From Pardosa pseudoannulata (Eukaryota > Arthropoda > Arachnida > Araneae > Lycosidae), in contig CM063502.1 in NCBI GenBank assembly GCA_032207245.1, positions 116,823,197 through 116,887,196 on the forward strand: a stretch of 64,000 nt of DNA. Reading direction: 5' to 3'. A program made the translations under genes and the position numbers. This document shows, in pieces, positions 14,030 to 28,300 of the stretch. The first letter of the stretch is position 1. Each line of letters opens with the position of its first letter. The notes beneath the pieces are model-generated. The model did no database searches and was not told where the DNA came from. It saw only the letters and a program-made list of their open reading frames with translations.

Positions 14030-17000
14030 TTGCCACAAAAATGCAACTAAATTATACTACAAAACAAAACATAGCACACGGAGCATAAAGCATAACAGTA
14101 CAAAATGTAAAACATTGAGTTCGAGGATAAGCAACAAAACAAAATACAAAACATTAATAAATGATTCAAACAGTTACGACTATCGTTTTAAAGGGCCTCA
14201 AGATTGTTTTCAGGTGTACTACAGGGTGACTTTATTTTCAACTGACCCTTTTCAGAGCCACATGTAACTCGATCAAACAACCGAAATGTCCCCAAATTTG
14301 GTATGGAGAGTAATAATGACATGGAAAGTAGAATTCTGAGAATCGTATTCCAAAAATCACCGATAGAGGTATTTGTGGTGCTGTACAATGTAAAGTGTTA
14401 AAATAATAATAATTATTATTACTATAACAACAACAACGCATACAAAAAGTGAATTGTTAGGCTTTATTCCTTACATTCACTTCTTCGGTATAAACTTTGA
14501 CAAGATTCAATGCCACCACTGTTTTCAAAGACTTCACTGTGCATTAACTTTCAGCGATCATATTGAATGATGTTTATTTTACCTAGAAAAGCGTCATAAA
14601 ATGCCCCCAATTGGCGATTTTTGGAACTAATTTATTTTTCCGTGGAATTTCCCATGAAGATATTGGTCTCCATACCAAGTTTAGTGTCATTTTGGCTGTT
14701 AGATTGTGCTACAGGTTGCTCTGAATAGTGTCAGCTTTAAAAAAAATTACCCTGTATTTCAGAAGCATTTAAAATGCTTTAGTTTTGAAAATTTTGCACT
14801 GCGATCACATGATACTCCATCTTAACACCAAATGTTAATTCTTAAGCTTTGTTATCCTGCTTCATGTACTGATACTTAAAAAATAAATTATAACCCTTCT
14901 TTGATAATTAAAAAAAACACAAGAAAAATCAAAGTTGATAGTTCACGGGTAAGCAGTCATTTTGAACTACAAAGACATTTATAGCCAGGAGTTTACTCTG
15001 AGTCTATCTTAACAGTAAGTAAACCCGGTTTAAATTCAGTTCGCTAGCACATTTTAAAATGTCGCTTATTTTATAGAACAATAATTTTCCCTCTGGCACG
15101 CGACGTACCGATTTGAAGTGGATCGGGCCACACGAGTAGATTTTATATATTTAGCGACTTACACAGTAGTTAACACGTTCGTTGCATCAATAAGAATACT
15201 CGAAATTGGCAGTCTGAGTTTACTTATCAGCTACCAGATAACTCGTTCGTACCACTGTAGACTGAAGAGTACAGAGTTGTTTTTCGCGGACGCCGTACAG
15301 TATATATTGTTAGATTACTCAGTTGTTTCCATCGTTTGTCGATTATGGTTTCTTTGCAATGTTCAAAGTTCCCACTTTCTTTTCTTCTAGACAGTAATAG
15401 TAACAAAATTGTATCCACAAATCAGTAAATCAAAGAGAAGCAAATTGAAAGCAGTATTTAGTATAGCAGTGATCTCTCACGGCAAATGCTGTGCTAGGTA
15501 ATATTTTAGACCGAAAGACTCAAATATTAAAACAAATAACAGAAATGAATATGTATTGAGTCAATTAAATGTTTTATAACAATTGAAATGTCAAAATAAA
15601 AAGTCCACTTTTTCAGCGTGAACAAAACTGTTCAGTTAAACCAAATTAAATATTTTTCGGATGCATCAAATTCTTTTTTATTTGTAAGCCAAAGGATTGA
15701 TGATCGCCTTACCTAAATTGGTACAAGTATAACCGTAACAAATGCCTGCATACAATGTTTTTGATGCTTGGCGTACAGGAATAAATAATTCCCTTAGTGC
15801 ATTAAAATGGATTATTTATTTCTAAAAACATAAATACAGTAAATAAATGTGTATAAACATAAACATATCTGCTCTCAATATATTTTGAATAACAAAACAA
15901 ATAACACTTTTTTTACCATATTATGATGAAATTTTAACACGCATAATGAAACAAAATTATGCGCGATAAGTTTTAAAACAATGATTTACTCAAACTGTTG
16001 GTTTCCATCACATTTCGGGGAAAAATATCTTGCTTCACGTTTTATTGTCCAAATTTTACATGCCTTTGTAGAGTCAGTTTAAAAGTAATTTCTTATATCT
16101 ATACTTAAATAACAGAAAATAATTTTAAGGTATGAAAATACAGATAGGACCTTGGCGCTTGATGTATTTCTAGGTTTTGCAGTGAATGTGTACGAAATGT
16201 GACCCCTTCCTCTTACAACGGTAGAAAAATGAGCACAAAATTTGTAGCTATAGCTCACGGGATATATTTCTGCGAACAGCAAATAGTTTTTGTACGAACA
16301 TTTAATGTATAAGGACTCATTCATAGTGATAGCTTCTGCCAGTAACTAAGCATTATCACCATTCGAATTCTCTCAGCCATGAAACAAATATTCACTAAAG
16401 CTTCTATGACGATCCTGCTCTGACTTCATTCGCAAAGCTAAACTGCGCACGATAAATATGAAGCAGCTGAATACGGTATCAAGCGCGCAAGCTGCGTGAA
16501 ATAAAAAATCAGTTACCGCTTTCCACGAATTTGTTGGCTATCGGTTTCTGTCAATTTTGGAAATAAAATGTTTATTTTTATAGAAAAAAAAGTCGCCCGT
16601 TACTTTCAATGTGTGGATGTTAACTTACTTGATTTAGCAAACTTCCTAGCTAAAATATCCCACAATTGGTGACCTGCAAAGCGAACGGATAACGTTTCCA
16701 GTTTTGTTTTAGGCATTAAATGGAGTCGTCAGACATTTCTTCAAAATGGTGGTTAGCGTATTGCTGAATATTGATTTTATTTTCAAGTTCTCTTAAACAA
16801 GATTGGCTTTTGAGTAAAAATAACAATTCATCACATTGATGAGTACATTTATTTTTATCTATAGTACTATTTGATGAATTTAGTATTTTGAAGCTGAATT
16901 AATACTTTTGAAGTAAGACGTTAACAGCCTAGATAATTTTCATCTGTGCTTATGTTATATAACTTGGATTTGCATTTCCGTATTCTTTACTGTGAATATC

Positions 17001-20000
17001 AGTATTTTATTTGTATTTTTTATATTTCAAAGTAATTTGTGAAATTGCATATATACCGTGGTTTTGATTGCTCGGCTAAAACATGCAAGGAAATAATCTA
17101 CATTCCGACATTAATGACACAACAGTTGCTCGTGTTGGCGTCAAATTACCGCCTTTTTGGAAAGCAAATCCTGTATTATGGTTTGTTCAACTTGAGGCGC
17201 AATTTGCCTTGGCTGGAATTACTGCTAATAATACAAAATTTCATGTTATTTCTGCCGTTGATTCTGATATTTTGAATTGTGTATGCAATATAATACTAAA
17301 ACCTCCTGATACTGATTGATAAATATTCAACATTAAAAAAAAAGTTTGATTGAGTTACATTTTGAAAGTGAAGCTTCGAAAATGCGGACACTGCTACAAG
17401 GCCTAGAACTTGGCGACCAACAACCATCTCAGTTATTAGCGCGCATGAAAGCATTGGCTGGCGATACTGTTGGCGAACCACTCTTAAACCACATACAAGA
17501 CCACACCAACCCATCTCAGCCAACAAAACACAAAGTACGAACTAAAATATATCACTTTATTGAAACAACTGATCAACCCGTATTTTCGCGACCTCGTCGC
17601 CTATCTCCCCAGTTCTAAAAATAGCATGCCAGGATTTTGAATTTTTAATGTCTCATGGCATTATCCGTCCTTCAAGAAGCCCATGGGCAAGTCTTCTACC
17701 CATGGTGAAAAAGTTTAATGGAGAATGGAGACTGTGTGGTGACTACCGTCGTTTGAATTCAATTACCGTTCCTGATCGATACCCAGTACCACATATTCAA
17801 GACTGCACTCAAATATTTTTCAATAAAACAATTTTTTCGACCCTAGATTTGATTCGAGCTTATCACCAAATTCCCATTAATCCAGAAGACATTCCAAAAA
17901 CACCAATCCCAACTCCGTTTGGCCTGTTTGAATATGTTTATATGCCCTTCGGTTTAAGAAACGAGACAAACCTTTCAACGTTACATATATCAAGTTTTGT
18001 CAAATTTAGATTTCTGCATTCCATATTTTGACGATATACTGATTGCATCAAATAACTCAGAACAGCACAAACAACATGTGAAACAGGTATTTGAAAGATC
18101 GTCTCAACATGGATTAAAACTAAACCCTTCAAAATGCGTCCTTGGGGAGCAATCGGTAAAGTTTCTGGGTTGTCTAATTACATCTGAAAGCGTGAAACCT
18201 TTACCGGACAAAATTCAAGCCATTTCTGATTTTCCTAAGCCTCAAAATAGTTCTAAGCTAAAACGATTCTTATCAATGCTCAATTTTTACCGCCGATTTT
18301 TACCTAATGCAGCTCAGACTCAAGCTAGCCTACATGAACTTTAAAAAAATTCCAAAAAGAATGATAAGCGTCCTGTTCCTTGGACCGACCTCACTACAGA
18401 AGCTTTCGAAATATGCAAAGTTGACATTGCGAATGCAGCTACTCTGAATTTTCACTCACCTAATCAACAGTTGTCTATCATGGTTGATGCTTCGGACTCA
18501 GCCATAGGATCTGACCTCAATACAACTACATCTTAATGGTCAGAAACCTCTAGCATTTTATTCCCGACAACTTACACCCTCAGAACGTAAATAGAGTACG
18601 TATGATAAGGAACTTTTGGCGATATATGCAACCATCAAACATTTTCGACACTTATTGGAAGGACAAAATTTTATAATATTTACAGATCATCGACCTCTTA
18701 TTTTTGCTTCTACCAAAAAATCTGACTCTTCTTCTAAGACAACTGATATACCTTGATTTCATAGCACAATTCAGCACTGATTAGACTCAAAAAACATTGT
18801 AGCTGATACATTATGTCGCGTTAATGAAGTGCAATTACAAAAAATAGACTTTTCTGCCATGGCGGAAGCACAAGCGTCTGACGAAGAACTTCAGACAATT
18901 TTGGCAAAGAATGAACTGTCACTTCTTTTAAAACCTCTCTCAACCGACCCCAATTCATCGAAACTTTATTGTGATGTCAAGCACAACAAAATCAGACCTT
19001 ACGTTCCAGAACTTTTCCGAAAGAAAGTTTTTCTATCCTTGAACAATATTTCACATCCAAGTATTTGTGCCACTAAATGTTTGATTTCAGAGAGATTCTT
19101 TGGGCCGTCCATGCAAAAGGACATTTCTAATTTTACCCGTTCCTGTCTAGATTGCCAAAAAATCTAAAGTAACCAGACACACGTATAGTCCTCTTCAATC
19201 TTCCCAACTACCTTCTGTAAGATTCGATCATGTTCATCTAGATCTCGTAGGACCTCTGCCACCTTCAAAAAACTGCGAATACCTACTAACCTGTATAGAT
19301 CGTTTCACACGATGGCCTGAGGCAGTTCCCATTTCTGACATTTCTGCTGAAACTGTTGCACGTGCATCCATTGTTCACTGGAACTCACGCTTCGGTTTAC
19401 CTTCCATCATTACGATGATCAAGGACGACAGTTCGAAAGCAACTTGTTTTCTTTGCTAAGAACACTTTTGGGTGTCCAAAAGATCAAAACGACCCCATAC
19501 CACCCGAAAAGCAATGGAATAATCAAACGATTTCATCGATCTCTAAAACAAAGCCTCAGATGTCATGCATCCACGAAATGGGCCAAATCAATTCCACTGG
19601 TTTTGCTCGGACTCCGAAACGCATTAAAAGAAGATCTACACCAGCCGAACTAGTTTATGGTTCACCTCTGAAACTACCAGCAGAATTTTTTGAAACCTCT
19701 TCACTTAACGCCGAGCCTCATGCGTTTGTGGCGATCCAGCTCTGACTTCATTCGCAAAGCAAGAATGATCTTGATACCGTATTCAGCTGCTTCATTTTTA
19801 TCGCGCGCAGTTTAGCTTTGCGAATGAAGTCAGAGCAGGTTCGCAAAGCTAAACTGCGCACAATAAATATGAAGCAGCTGAATACGGTATCAAGCGCTCA
19901 AGCTACCGCATTCTACGAATTTGTTGACTATCGGCTTTTGTCAATGTTGGAAATAAAATGTTTATTTTTATAGAAAAAAAAGTCGTCGCCCGTTACTTTC

Positions 20001-23000
20001 AATGTGTGGATGTTAACTTACTTGATTTAGCAACCCTCACAACTGAACATCCCACACTTCCCTTTATAGTAGCAGTGAAATGGCTTAAAATTTCTAACAA
20101 ATTCAATTTTATATAAGCATGCTCATCCAAACTTTTCACTCATATGAAACCAAATTTGTATAAAGCAAAATTAAAGATACAATTACAAATAAAACATTTT
20201 ACACTGGCGTAAATTACTTTATCTAGAAATGACATCACAGTATCGAACCATTTCATTTGGTTCCTCACCGACAAATTCTACTCAACTACCTTATGTGATC
20301 AGATAGTCTTTCGAGATTCTAATGATTACAAAATTATCAGTATAATTTAAGGAATAACTTTACTATATTTTACGATACTTGTACAAATTTCAATTTTTTT
20401 TTTCTATTTTTGTCTACAGGTCATTTCTCCAGATGAAACGGATGAAATATTCAAAGAATCACTTTTCATACTTTCAAAAGGAGCATTCTGTGAATACCCT
20501 GAAGAAGATTATATTGTTGTAATTGAAGATTCCAATATACATATAACAAAGGTATATAACATCCTAATCTGGTTCCACAGTAGTTTTGGTATTATTAATG
20601 TTCTGTACAATTCGTAAAGTGTTTCAGTGTACTTTTCGTATAAATAGTTAGTAGAAACTTAGTCAGAAACTGCATCTTTCTTTACCTTGTTTTGTTAAAA
20701 CATATCTTTTTATTACTCTAGCCTGAATAAGACAACTAATTTGGGTGAAGATTTTGGAATATATACGCTAATACGCGGTGAAATATTAGTTTTCTATTCA
20801 ATTTAAAACATTTTACAAATATATTTACTTTTCAATATTACTCCGTTAGGAGACTCCCATTTCAGCTGTTAAATGATATAAGATATAATTAGTTATTAAA
20901 TAAGATTTAAATAATACAGAAATATAACAATAATAATGATTAGATTTTGACAAAAAAGATTTCAAGATATATGCAAAAGTATAGAATTTTAAGATTTGTT
21001 TTCTTAAAAATATATATTACACTCAAATATACTCAAGTAACCATTGCTTATTTGTAATTAAAACTTTACGCTTGCTCTGCAAACAAAAAACAGATTAAAT
21101 CCCACCCACATTTCTATTTGTACTCATTTATATGTGGAGTGCATTTGATCCTGAAATGGTAAATTAAACTGAAGGTTTTATCACACGTACGCGTATCACT
21201 GTACGTGTTGAAAAAGCAATGGATGCAGTTTACATTTCCTTTATCCGATGAAGAATCCGCGGATTTCTCGGGTGAGATTTTCAACCAATTTACGACTTTA
21301 TCACAAGTCAGCCTAAACCAAAATAAATCAGTTGAAAACTTTTCGCCATTATACACGAGAAATCCGCGTATTCTTCATAGGGAAATGTATCATAAAATAA
21401 ATCCGTTGGTTTTTCAACATGTACAGGTTAACGGGTGATAAGGTCTTTACAACAAAGCATGCTTTAGAACTTTTACTTTGTGGGAGATAAAGAAAAAACG
21501 TAACTTTATCACAGTTTATATGTGTATATCAACCGACTGATTTATCAGAAATTTTCTGTGTTTTCAGTTTCCAGTTTCCAACATATTTCTCTTACACTTC
21601 ATTAAAGTTTGGATTGCAAAATAAATCTACACAATTTCCTATGTCAGGTTTTAATTAGACAGAAATCTTTTGTGGGAAAAAAGGAAAAAAACTGTGAGGT
21701 GGTTAAATTTGCCTACGTTAAAAAAAAAAAAAGTAATAGTAACAGTAGTGATTGGTAATCCATATGATGTTATATGCATTTTCCAAATTGTTCTATAAAT
21801 TTTCCTTAACTACATTCAACCAGCCTTCATTATTGTTCGTTGGGTGTATGCATATCAAGCAAGATGCTTGCATCAGATTTCAGCATTGTCATTTTTATAC
21901 ATTTTTAATATCTGATTTTTAGCATTAATAAAAAGCGAAACTGTTACAGGACTGCCAAGAGCTGTTGTTTTTGAATATGAAGTATGGAGAAATTTCATAT
22001 GAAGCGAAAAATGTTTTAAAAATCGATAACAGGGTAAGATTTTTCTTCTTTAATTCATTAATATATATGAATGTACATGAAATGACCAACTTTATTTAAT
22101 CCAAACCTTGCTTAGGAAAAAATAAGGGAATATAATGAAATATGCATCTAAAAAGTTCATTTTTTGGATGCGTGTTCAAATAAAAATAAATGAAATACCA
22201 GTTTTAATGAATTCTTTCAACATCCATAGAAAATAATCCCACAATTTAAATAACTATTAGTAAACAGCACATCAGAATGAGGGTTTTTTTTTTTTCTTTA
22301 AAACCTATCGTATTTAAGAAAATTTGTCTAACAACAGCAGTACTGAATTTTCAGTTTTAACTGTGTATTTTGTACGTTCTTTATATTCATCTTCAATTAC
22401 AACTTTATATAGTTTAGATAAAAAAATTTTAAATTATTTTACGCTTAATTTTATGTCTTTCATTAACATTCTATCCATTTTTTATCGTTGCTCTTATACT
22501 GCAGCTAATCGTTTAGAATACTTTAAAAGCTTCAAGCTTTTATTAACTTCACATTTAGGATTGCAGTGTGACTGGGTTATTCAAGGTTACTTTAAAAACA
22601 AAACTCGATTCAGTCGACGTCGATTGCACTTCGGATTTCCTGTGTCACCTCTTTTTTCTCTTATTAAATGTTATGAGGTCTTCCATCTGTCTGGAGCTCT
22701 ATCCTGTGCCAAAGAGTATTTACAATTAGAAAGACAGCGTTTAAAAACAATTCTTCAATTAAAGAGAATGCTGGCAGTGTTCGGAGATACTGTTATTAAA
22801 GTTACTTCCCGGTATTACGTCTTTCTTTATCAAGTGATCAAAAGTTTTACAAAGAAATATATTTACAGATTACAAACCACAATCTACTTTTGAACCCGAA
22901 AATATTTTTTTTTCAAAAGCAGAAGTTTAATTCTTTATAAAAGATCAAATTTTTAAAAAGACATAAATATTTACAGATTACAAACCGCAATTTACTTTTC

Positions 23001-23389
23001 AACCCCCCAATTTTTTTTCAAAAACAGGAGTTTAATTCTTTATAAAAGATTAAATTTTTAAAGCACAAATACACAGAGGTGTGTCGTCAGATTTTAAGAG
23101 AAACGTTCAAAGTCAGACAGACTACTGAACTTCTAATTTTTAATAGGATTTTTTTTTTTTTTTCAGAAAGGTGGCACATTACAATCAAGGTTAAGGTCTT
23201 GGGAGTAGAGATGTAAAAAATCCGGAATTTTGAAGAGATGGGAATAAACCCGGGAATTTTGGGGAATAAAACAGGAATTTTGGGAACTTTGGGAAGAAAT
23301 CATTTTAACAATGTTTACATTTATTTTTTCAACAGTGGCTATCTAAGAACTGGCATATTATTTCTAAGAGATTTTTTTTTTAATTTTGG

Positions 23390-23446
<57 letters not shown>

Positions 23447-23763
23447 CAAGAAAAATTTGCAGTGGTCATTTAAATGATTTTATAGTAGTACTTATGTAAT
23501 TAATTACCCTGTTAGTCTTATCAAATATATAACTGGTTGCTTCCATTTTAATTGCTAATATAATAATTATATACATTATTTTTGATCGTTATTTATTATG
23601 TAAATTGCTTTATGCCAAACTTTTCCCCCTCCTTTTATAATATAAAAATAAATATCTTTAAATTTAAAATAAGTTTATTATTTTTTGTAATGCATATATC
23701 ATTTAAAGGTGTAATCAAATGACACTGTTACATTTTGTGTCCAACTCCTACACACACACTCAT

Positions 23764-23828
<65 letters not shown>

Positions 23829-24905
23829 TTGTGGGAGAGAGATGTTATCCAAGAAAAATAATGATTTATGGGTTTTGTGACTCTACAGATTATTGCCTAA
23901 TATTTATGTAATAATAAAAATATTGGATACTTCTTAAAAATTTACTCATTCTTTCAGGCTAAACATGATACCTTGCCAAATATTGTTAGTTAATCCCAAT
24001 TATTCAAATTTTTTTTCACAGAATATAATAGTTAAATTTTGTGAAAATATCAACTTTTGAGGTCTACAACAAAGACAGAAAAAAATGGTGGTTCTCATTG
24101 TGTCATAGGAATTGGTGACTTCAAAATTCCCATGTTTTGGAAATTTTCAAAATTCCCTTCCCAAAAAACCCGGTTTTTTCCCAGGTTTAAACCGGGTTTT
24201 TTCCACTGCTCACAAGTCTACTTGGGAGTATAATGCGTGTTTGTTTGTCTTAGTATGTTGAAACCTTGTTGTAGCTGTGCCGAAATGAATGTTTCGATGG
24301 CAAATCTCGCCAAAGCGAGTTGAGGAGCATAATGCATATTTTTTTTTTCTCGCAAATAAAAGCACGCCATTCCCAATTTTCTCTAAAAAAGGAACGCGAG
24401 TTTAGTTGTTTTACTTTTCACATTTCTTCACCTAAAAATGTTTTTTTGAAAGTATTAATTTGAAACTTCAATGGGGCAAAAATGCTAAATCTTTTAAATT
24501 TATATAAAAATAAAAATTTTAAAAAAATCTAAATGTGGGGTCTCTTTCAAAATTTAGAAGTTTGTTGGTTTGTGTGTTTGTTTTCTATATATAACTAGAG
24601 TTGTGAGCAGTGGGAAAAACCCGATTTAAACCCGGGAAAAAACCAGGTTTTTTGGGAAGGGAATTTTGAAAATTTTCAAAACATGGGAATTTTGAAGTAT
24701 TTTAAAGTCGCCAATTCCTATGACACAATGAGAACCACCATTTTTTTCTGTCTTTGTTGTAGATCTCAAAAGTTGATATTTTCACAAAATGCAACTATTA
24801 TATGCTATGAAAAAAAAATTGAATAATTGGGATTAACTAACTATATTTGGCAAGGTATCATGTTTAGTATGAAAGTATGAGTATATTTTTCCTTTGAGAA
24901 ATATT

Positions 24906-24964
<59 letters not shown>

Positions 24965-25268
24965 GTGTGTGTGTGTAGGAATTGGACACAAAATGCAACA
25001 GTGTCATTGGATTATTCCTTTAAATGATATATGCATTAAAATAAACTGTTATTTTAAATTTAAAGATATTTATTTTTATATTATAAAAGTAAGGGAAAAA
25101 GTTTAGCATAAAGCAATTTACATATTAAATAATGATCACAAATAATGTATATAAATATTATATTAGCAATTAAAGTGGAAGCAACTAGTTATGTGTTTCA
25201 TAAGACTAACAGGGTAATTAATTACATAAGTACTACTATAAAATCATTTAAATGCTCATTGCTATTTC

Positions 25269-25308
<40 letters not shown>

Positions 25309-28300
25309 CCAAAAAGAAAAAAAATCTCTTAGAAATAATATGCTAGTTCTTAAATAGCCACTGTTGAAAAAAATAACTGTAAACGTTGTTAAAAGGATTT
25401 CTTCCCTAAGTTCCCAAAATTCCAGGTTTATTCCCCAAAATTCCCGGGTTTATTCCCACCTCTTCAAAATTCCAGGTTTTTTACATCTCTATATATAACC
25501 AAACGGTTTGCAATCGATTCGTTAAATTTTAGACATCATTCATATATACAGCTATACAATCACTGTCAATATTAAAACCTCTGCTGTCCATCCATCCGAT
25601 AACGATAATTTCGGCGTAGCTAAGAAAATTTTGAATTCTCTTTCTAAATGAATTCAACGTGATTCTAAAGTGCATTTACGGTGTCGGGAGATTTTTGGGG
25701 AGTATGAAGATAAACAAATTATTGAGCGTGTACCAGATAATTCTCAACCAAAACGCAAACCATTTTTTTTACCTGCCTCATAGGGTACTTTACAATTCCA
25801 GAAAATTAAGAATTTAACTGATCCCGTCATATGACGCACTATATGCTAGGAGTATATATTTTGTTTGAAATATAAATAGATCAGTTTTTCATAAGGTGGA
25901 CACAATCATAAGTTTTTCTTTATTATTCAATTCTTTAATATATACATCTTTAAGCATTTATATCTTATAAGGCATTTTAAAAAGCATTAGTACATTATGG
26001 CAGATTAAGAACCCCCTTCCAATTATATAATACTAAATAAATATTTATATCTCACGCAAAAAAATAATTTTAAAACGAAAATTATATGCCTAGGCATTGT
26101 TATCTATACGTAATATACTGAAGTTAATTTGCTTTCAGCAACATACTTATTATTTGCAAAATTATTTCAAGAACTACAATGTTAAAAGACAATTATTTTA
26201 TTCAATCCACAAAAGCTTTTTAAAATATGCAATATTTTATTACATCTAAAAAATAATGCTCCAAACAATCTCTTATGAAAAGAAATAGAGCAGATTGATA
26301 AAAAAAAATCTTGAACAAATCAAGAATATATGAAAGTCTTTCAAAATATTCAACAAGCTTAGGCTTGGTATTTACTTATTATAAAAAATAATCTAATACG
26401 AGTATCTTCACTACAATTAAAACAAATTCTAACATCATTCATCAAGCTCATTCAGGTTCAATTGCAAAGATCCTTTTATTAGTGATACACCAATACCTAT
26501 AAAAAGAAAATAACATTTTTAAAAATCTAAGGAATTAAAGAATATATCAAACACAAATACTATAATACCATTATATACAATATATTAAATAGATTACACA
26601 AATAATAACAAAATAAAGTCAAACGTATTCACATTCCAGTAATTTAAAAATATTTTGAAATATATGAAGATTTTTGTAAGAGTTAGGAATATATAAACTC
26701 ATTAAACAGTAATTAAAAGTACACACTAGTTATATATATTCAAAACATTGTTTATTCAATAATAAAATATACATTCTAAGATGCTTACCCAATATCAAAA
26801 TGGTCTGTAGCTCTTGACAATATAAAATTTTCTAATAATCTTGATTAAAAAAAATTGCTGACAGAGAAAATTACTGCAATATGGCATCACTGTGCTGGAC
26901 ATCCAGGTGTCAGTGGAGGAATTGTAACTATTGTAAGAAAATTCCCCTGCTGAAGAGTTTGAGATCAAACGGATTTTAACCCTGAAGTACACCTTCTTCT
27001 ATTTGCATTAGGGCAGATGGACCATTTGAAGTCATCAAACTAACCATCAGAGAATAATTTGAGTAATATTGAAATTTTTAGTAAAAAGATTTAGTGAAAT
27101 GCAAATATTCTATCAGGAATATCTCTTACACTTTTGCATGAATGTAAAGGGCAGTCCAGATTAAAAAACAAGCTTTTTCTCCATTCTAGTTAGGAAGATG
27201 TATATACATAAGATGTGAAGCTGAGGAAATAGTGAATTTGAAAAGTAAAATTGAAGTACACTGCTTAAAACACTGGAAAACAGATTGCTTACAACTGGTA
27301 CATTACCCACTCAAATACCATCAGGTAAGATTTAAAAGTATCTGTTAAAAATTAAATAAAAGTAAAGTCATATCTGGCCAAAATCATTTATAGTTTGCAA
27401 GCATTTATCTAATCATATAATATAAATATAATCATACAAATTTCTTGGTTAGCATGAGGTAAGTTCTGTGCTTCATAGTTACTATTCTGGGATGTAACAC
27501 AGACTCATAATAAAGGCTTTAATTTTATTTAAGTGAAATATATCAGTTACGGTTACAACTTTGTATCTTTAAATTTAATGAGGCTGGAACCTATTGTTTA
27601 AAGCCAGTTCCAAATGGTTGAAAATATATGTATCTCTAGAAGTCAAAACAGGATGATCAACACTTTTCCTATTTTGAGTTCTACTTTTAAAATAAGATTA
27701 TAATTCAAGTACTAATGCTAATATTTAAAAGTATCAATCAGATAATTAAATAAGAAGGGATTATTGTTTTCTATATAAAATCTTTCTTTGCCTAAAAGCA
27801 TTTATCTATTCATACATTTTGAAAAAAAAAAAAAAAAATTATATTGGCTTTTAGATTAGCATGAGGCAAAATCTGTACCTGAAGATTCCCATTTTAGATC
27901 ATAGTATAATCTTTAAATATATTTGGTTAATGTGGAACAATTTGAGGTTAAGACTTATATTTTATAACTTGAAAGTCAGTGGAACTGTGACCTCAGCTAG
28001 TACCCAGTTCTAAGAGGCTGAAAATATCTATAACAATAGTAGAACTCAAAATCTAGACTCAGTTCTGGTTGATATCACTAAAAACTTAAAGAATGTCTTA
28101 AGTATGCAACAGAAGTAAAGTAGAAACATGGAAGTCAGAAAAATTTTCCTATAAATAGTTGTATTCAATAAATTATTTTTCTAATTGTGGTGAAAAATAC
28201 AGACCTTAGTAGCTGATACTAAAGTGAGAACCATGATGCACAAAACACAGGGATGATTTGATAAATGCATACACCAAATTAAGTGAACAAATTATGTTTC

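Larger units (their letters stand above)
16407..20056 (+). mobile_element. Decayed Ty3/gypsy LTR retrotransposon
   Basis: Two related LTRs of about 260 and 320 bases (matching over AAATATGAAGCAGCTGAATA and the ACTTTCAATGTGTGGATG stretch) flank a gag-pol remnant in the order gag, RT, RNase H, integrase, which is the Ty3/gypsy order. TTGGTGACC right after the 5' LTR end is a usual gypsy primer-binding start. Protease and the end of gag are deleted, and pol has several frameshifts and stops. The outer border of the LTRs is uncertain (CTTC flanks loosely match), so no target duplication is claimed. It sits in sense orientation in the intron between exons 2 and 3. Confidence 0.9.

Noticed and set aside
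15118..15418. Overlapping open frames that could be a solo LTR or exon
   Set aside because: No TG...CA borders with a target duplication, no second copy in the window, and no recognisable protein.
24544..24590. TATATATAGAAAACAAACACAC on the minus strand as a Helitron start
   Set aside because: Lacks the TC start at a defined edge, and copy B of the hAT-like family interrupts the site.
26840..26960. [20 protein letters not shown] reading, resembling the zinc-finger start of a retroelement integrase
   Set aside because: The match is a few residues with no neighbouring integrase sequence and stops soon after; it may be chance.
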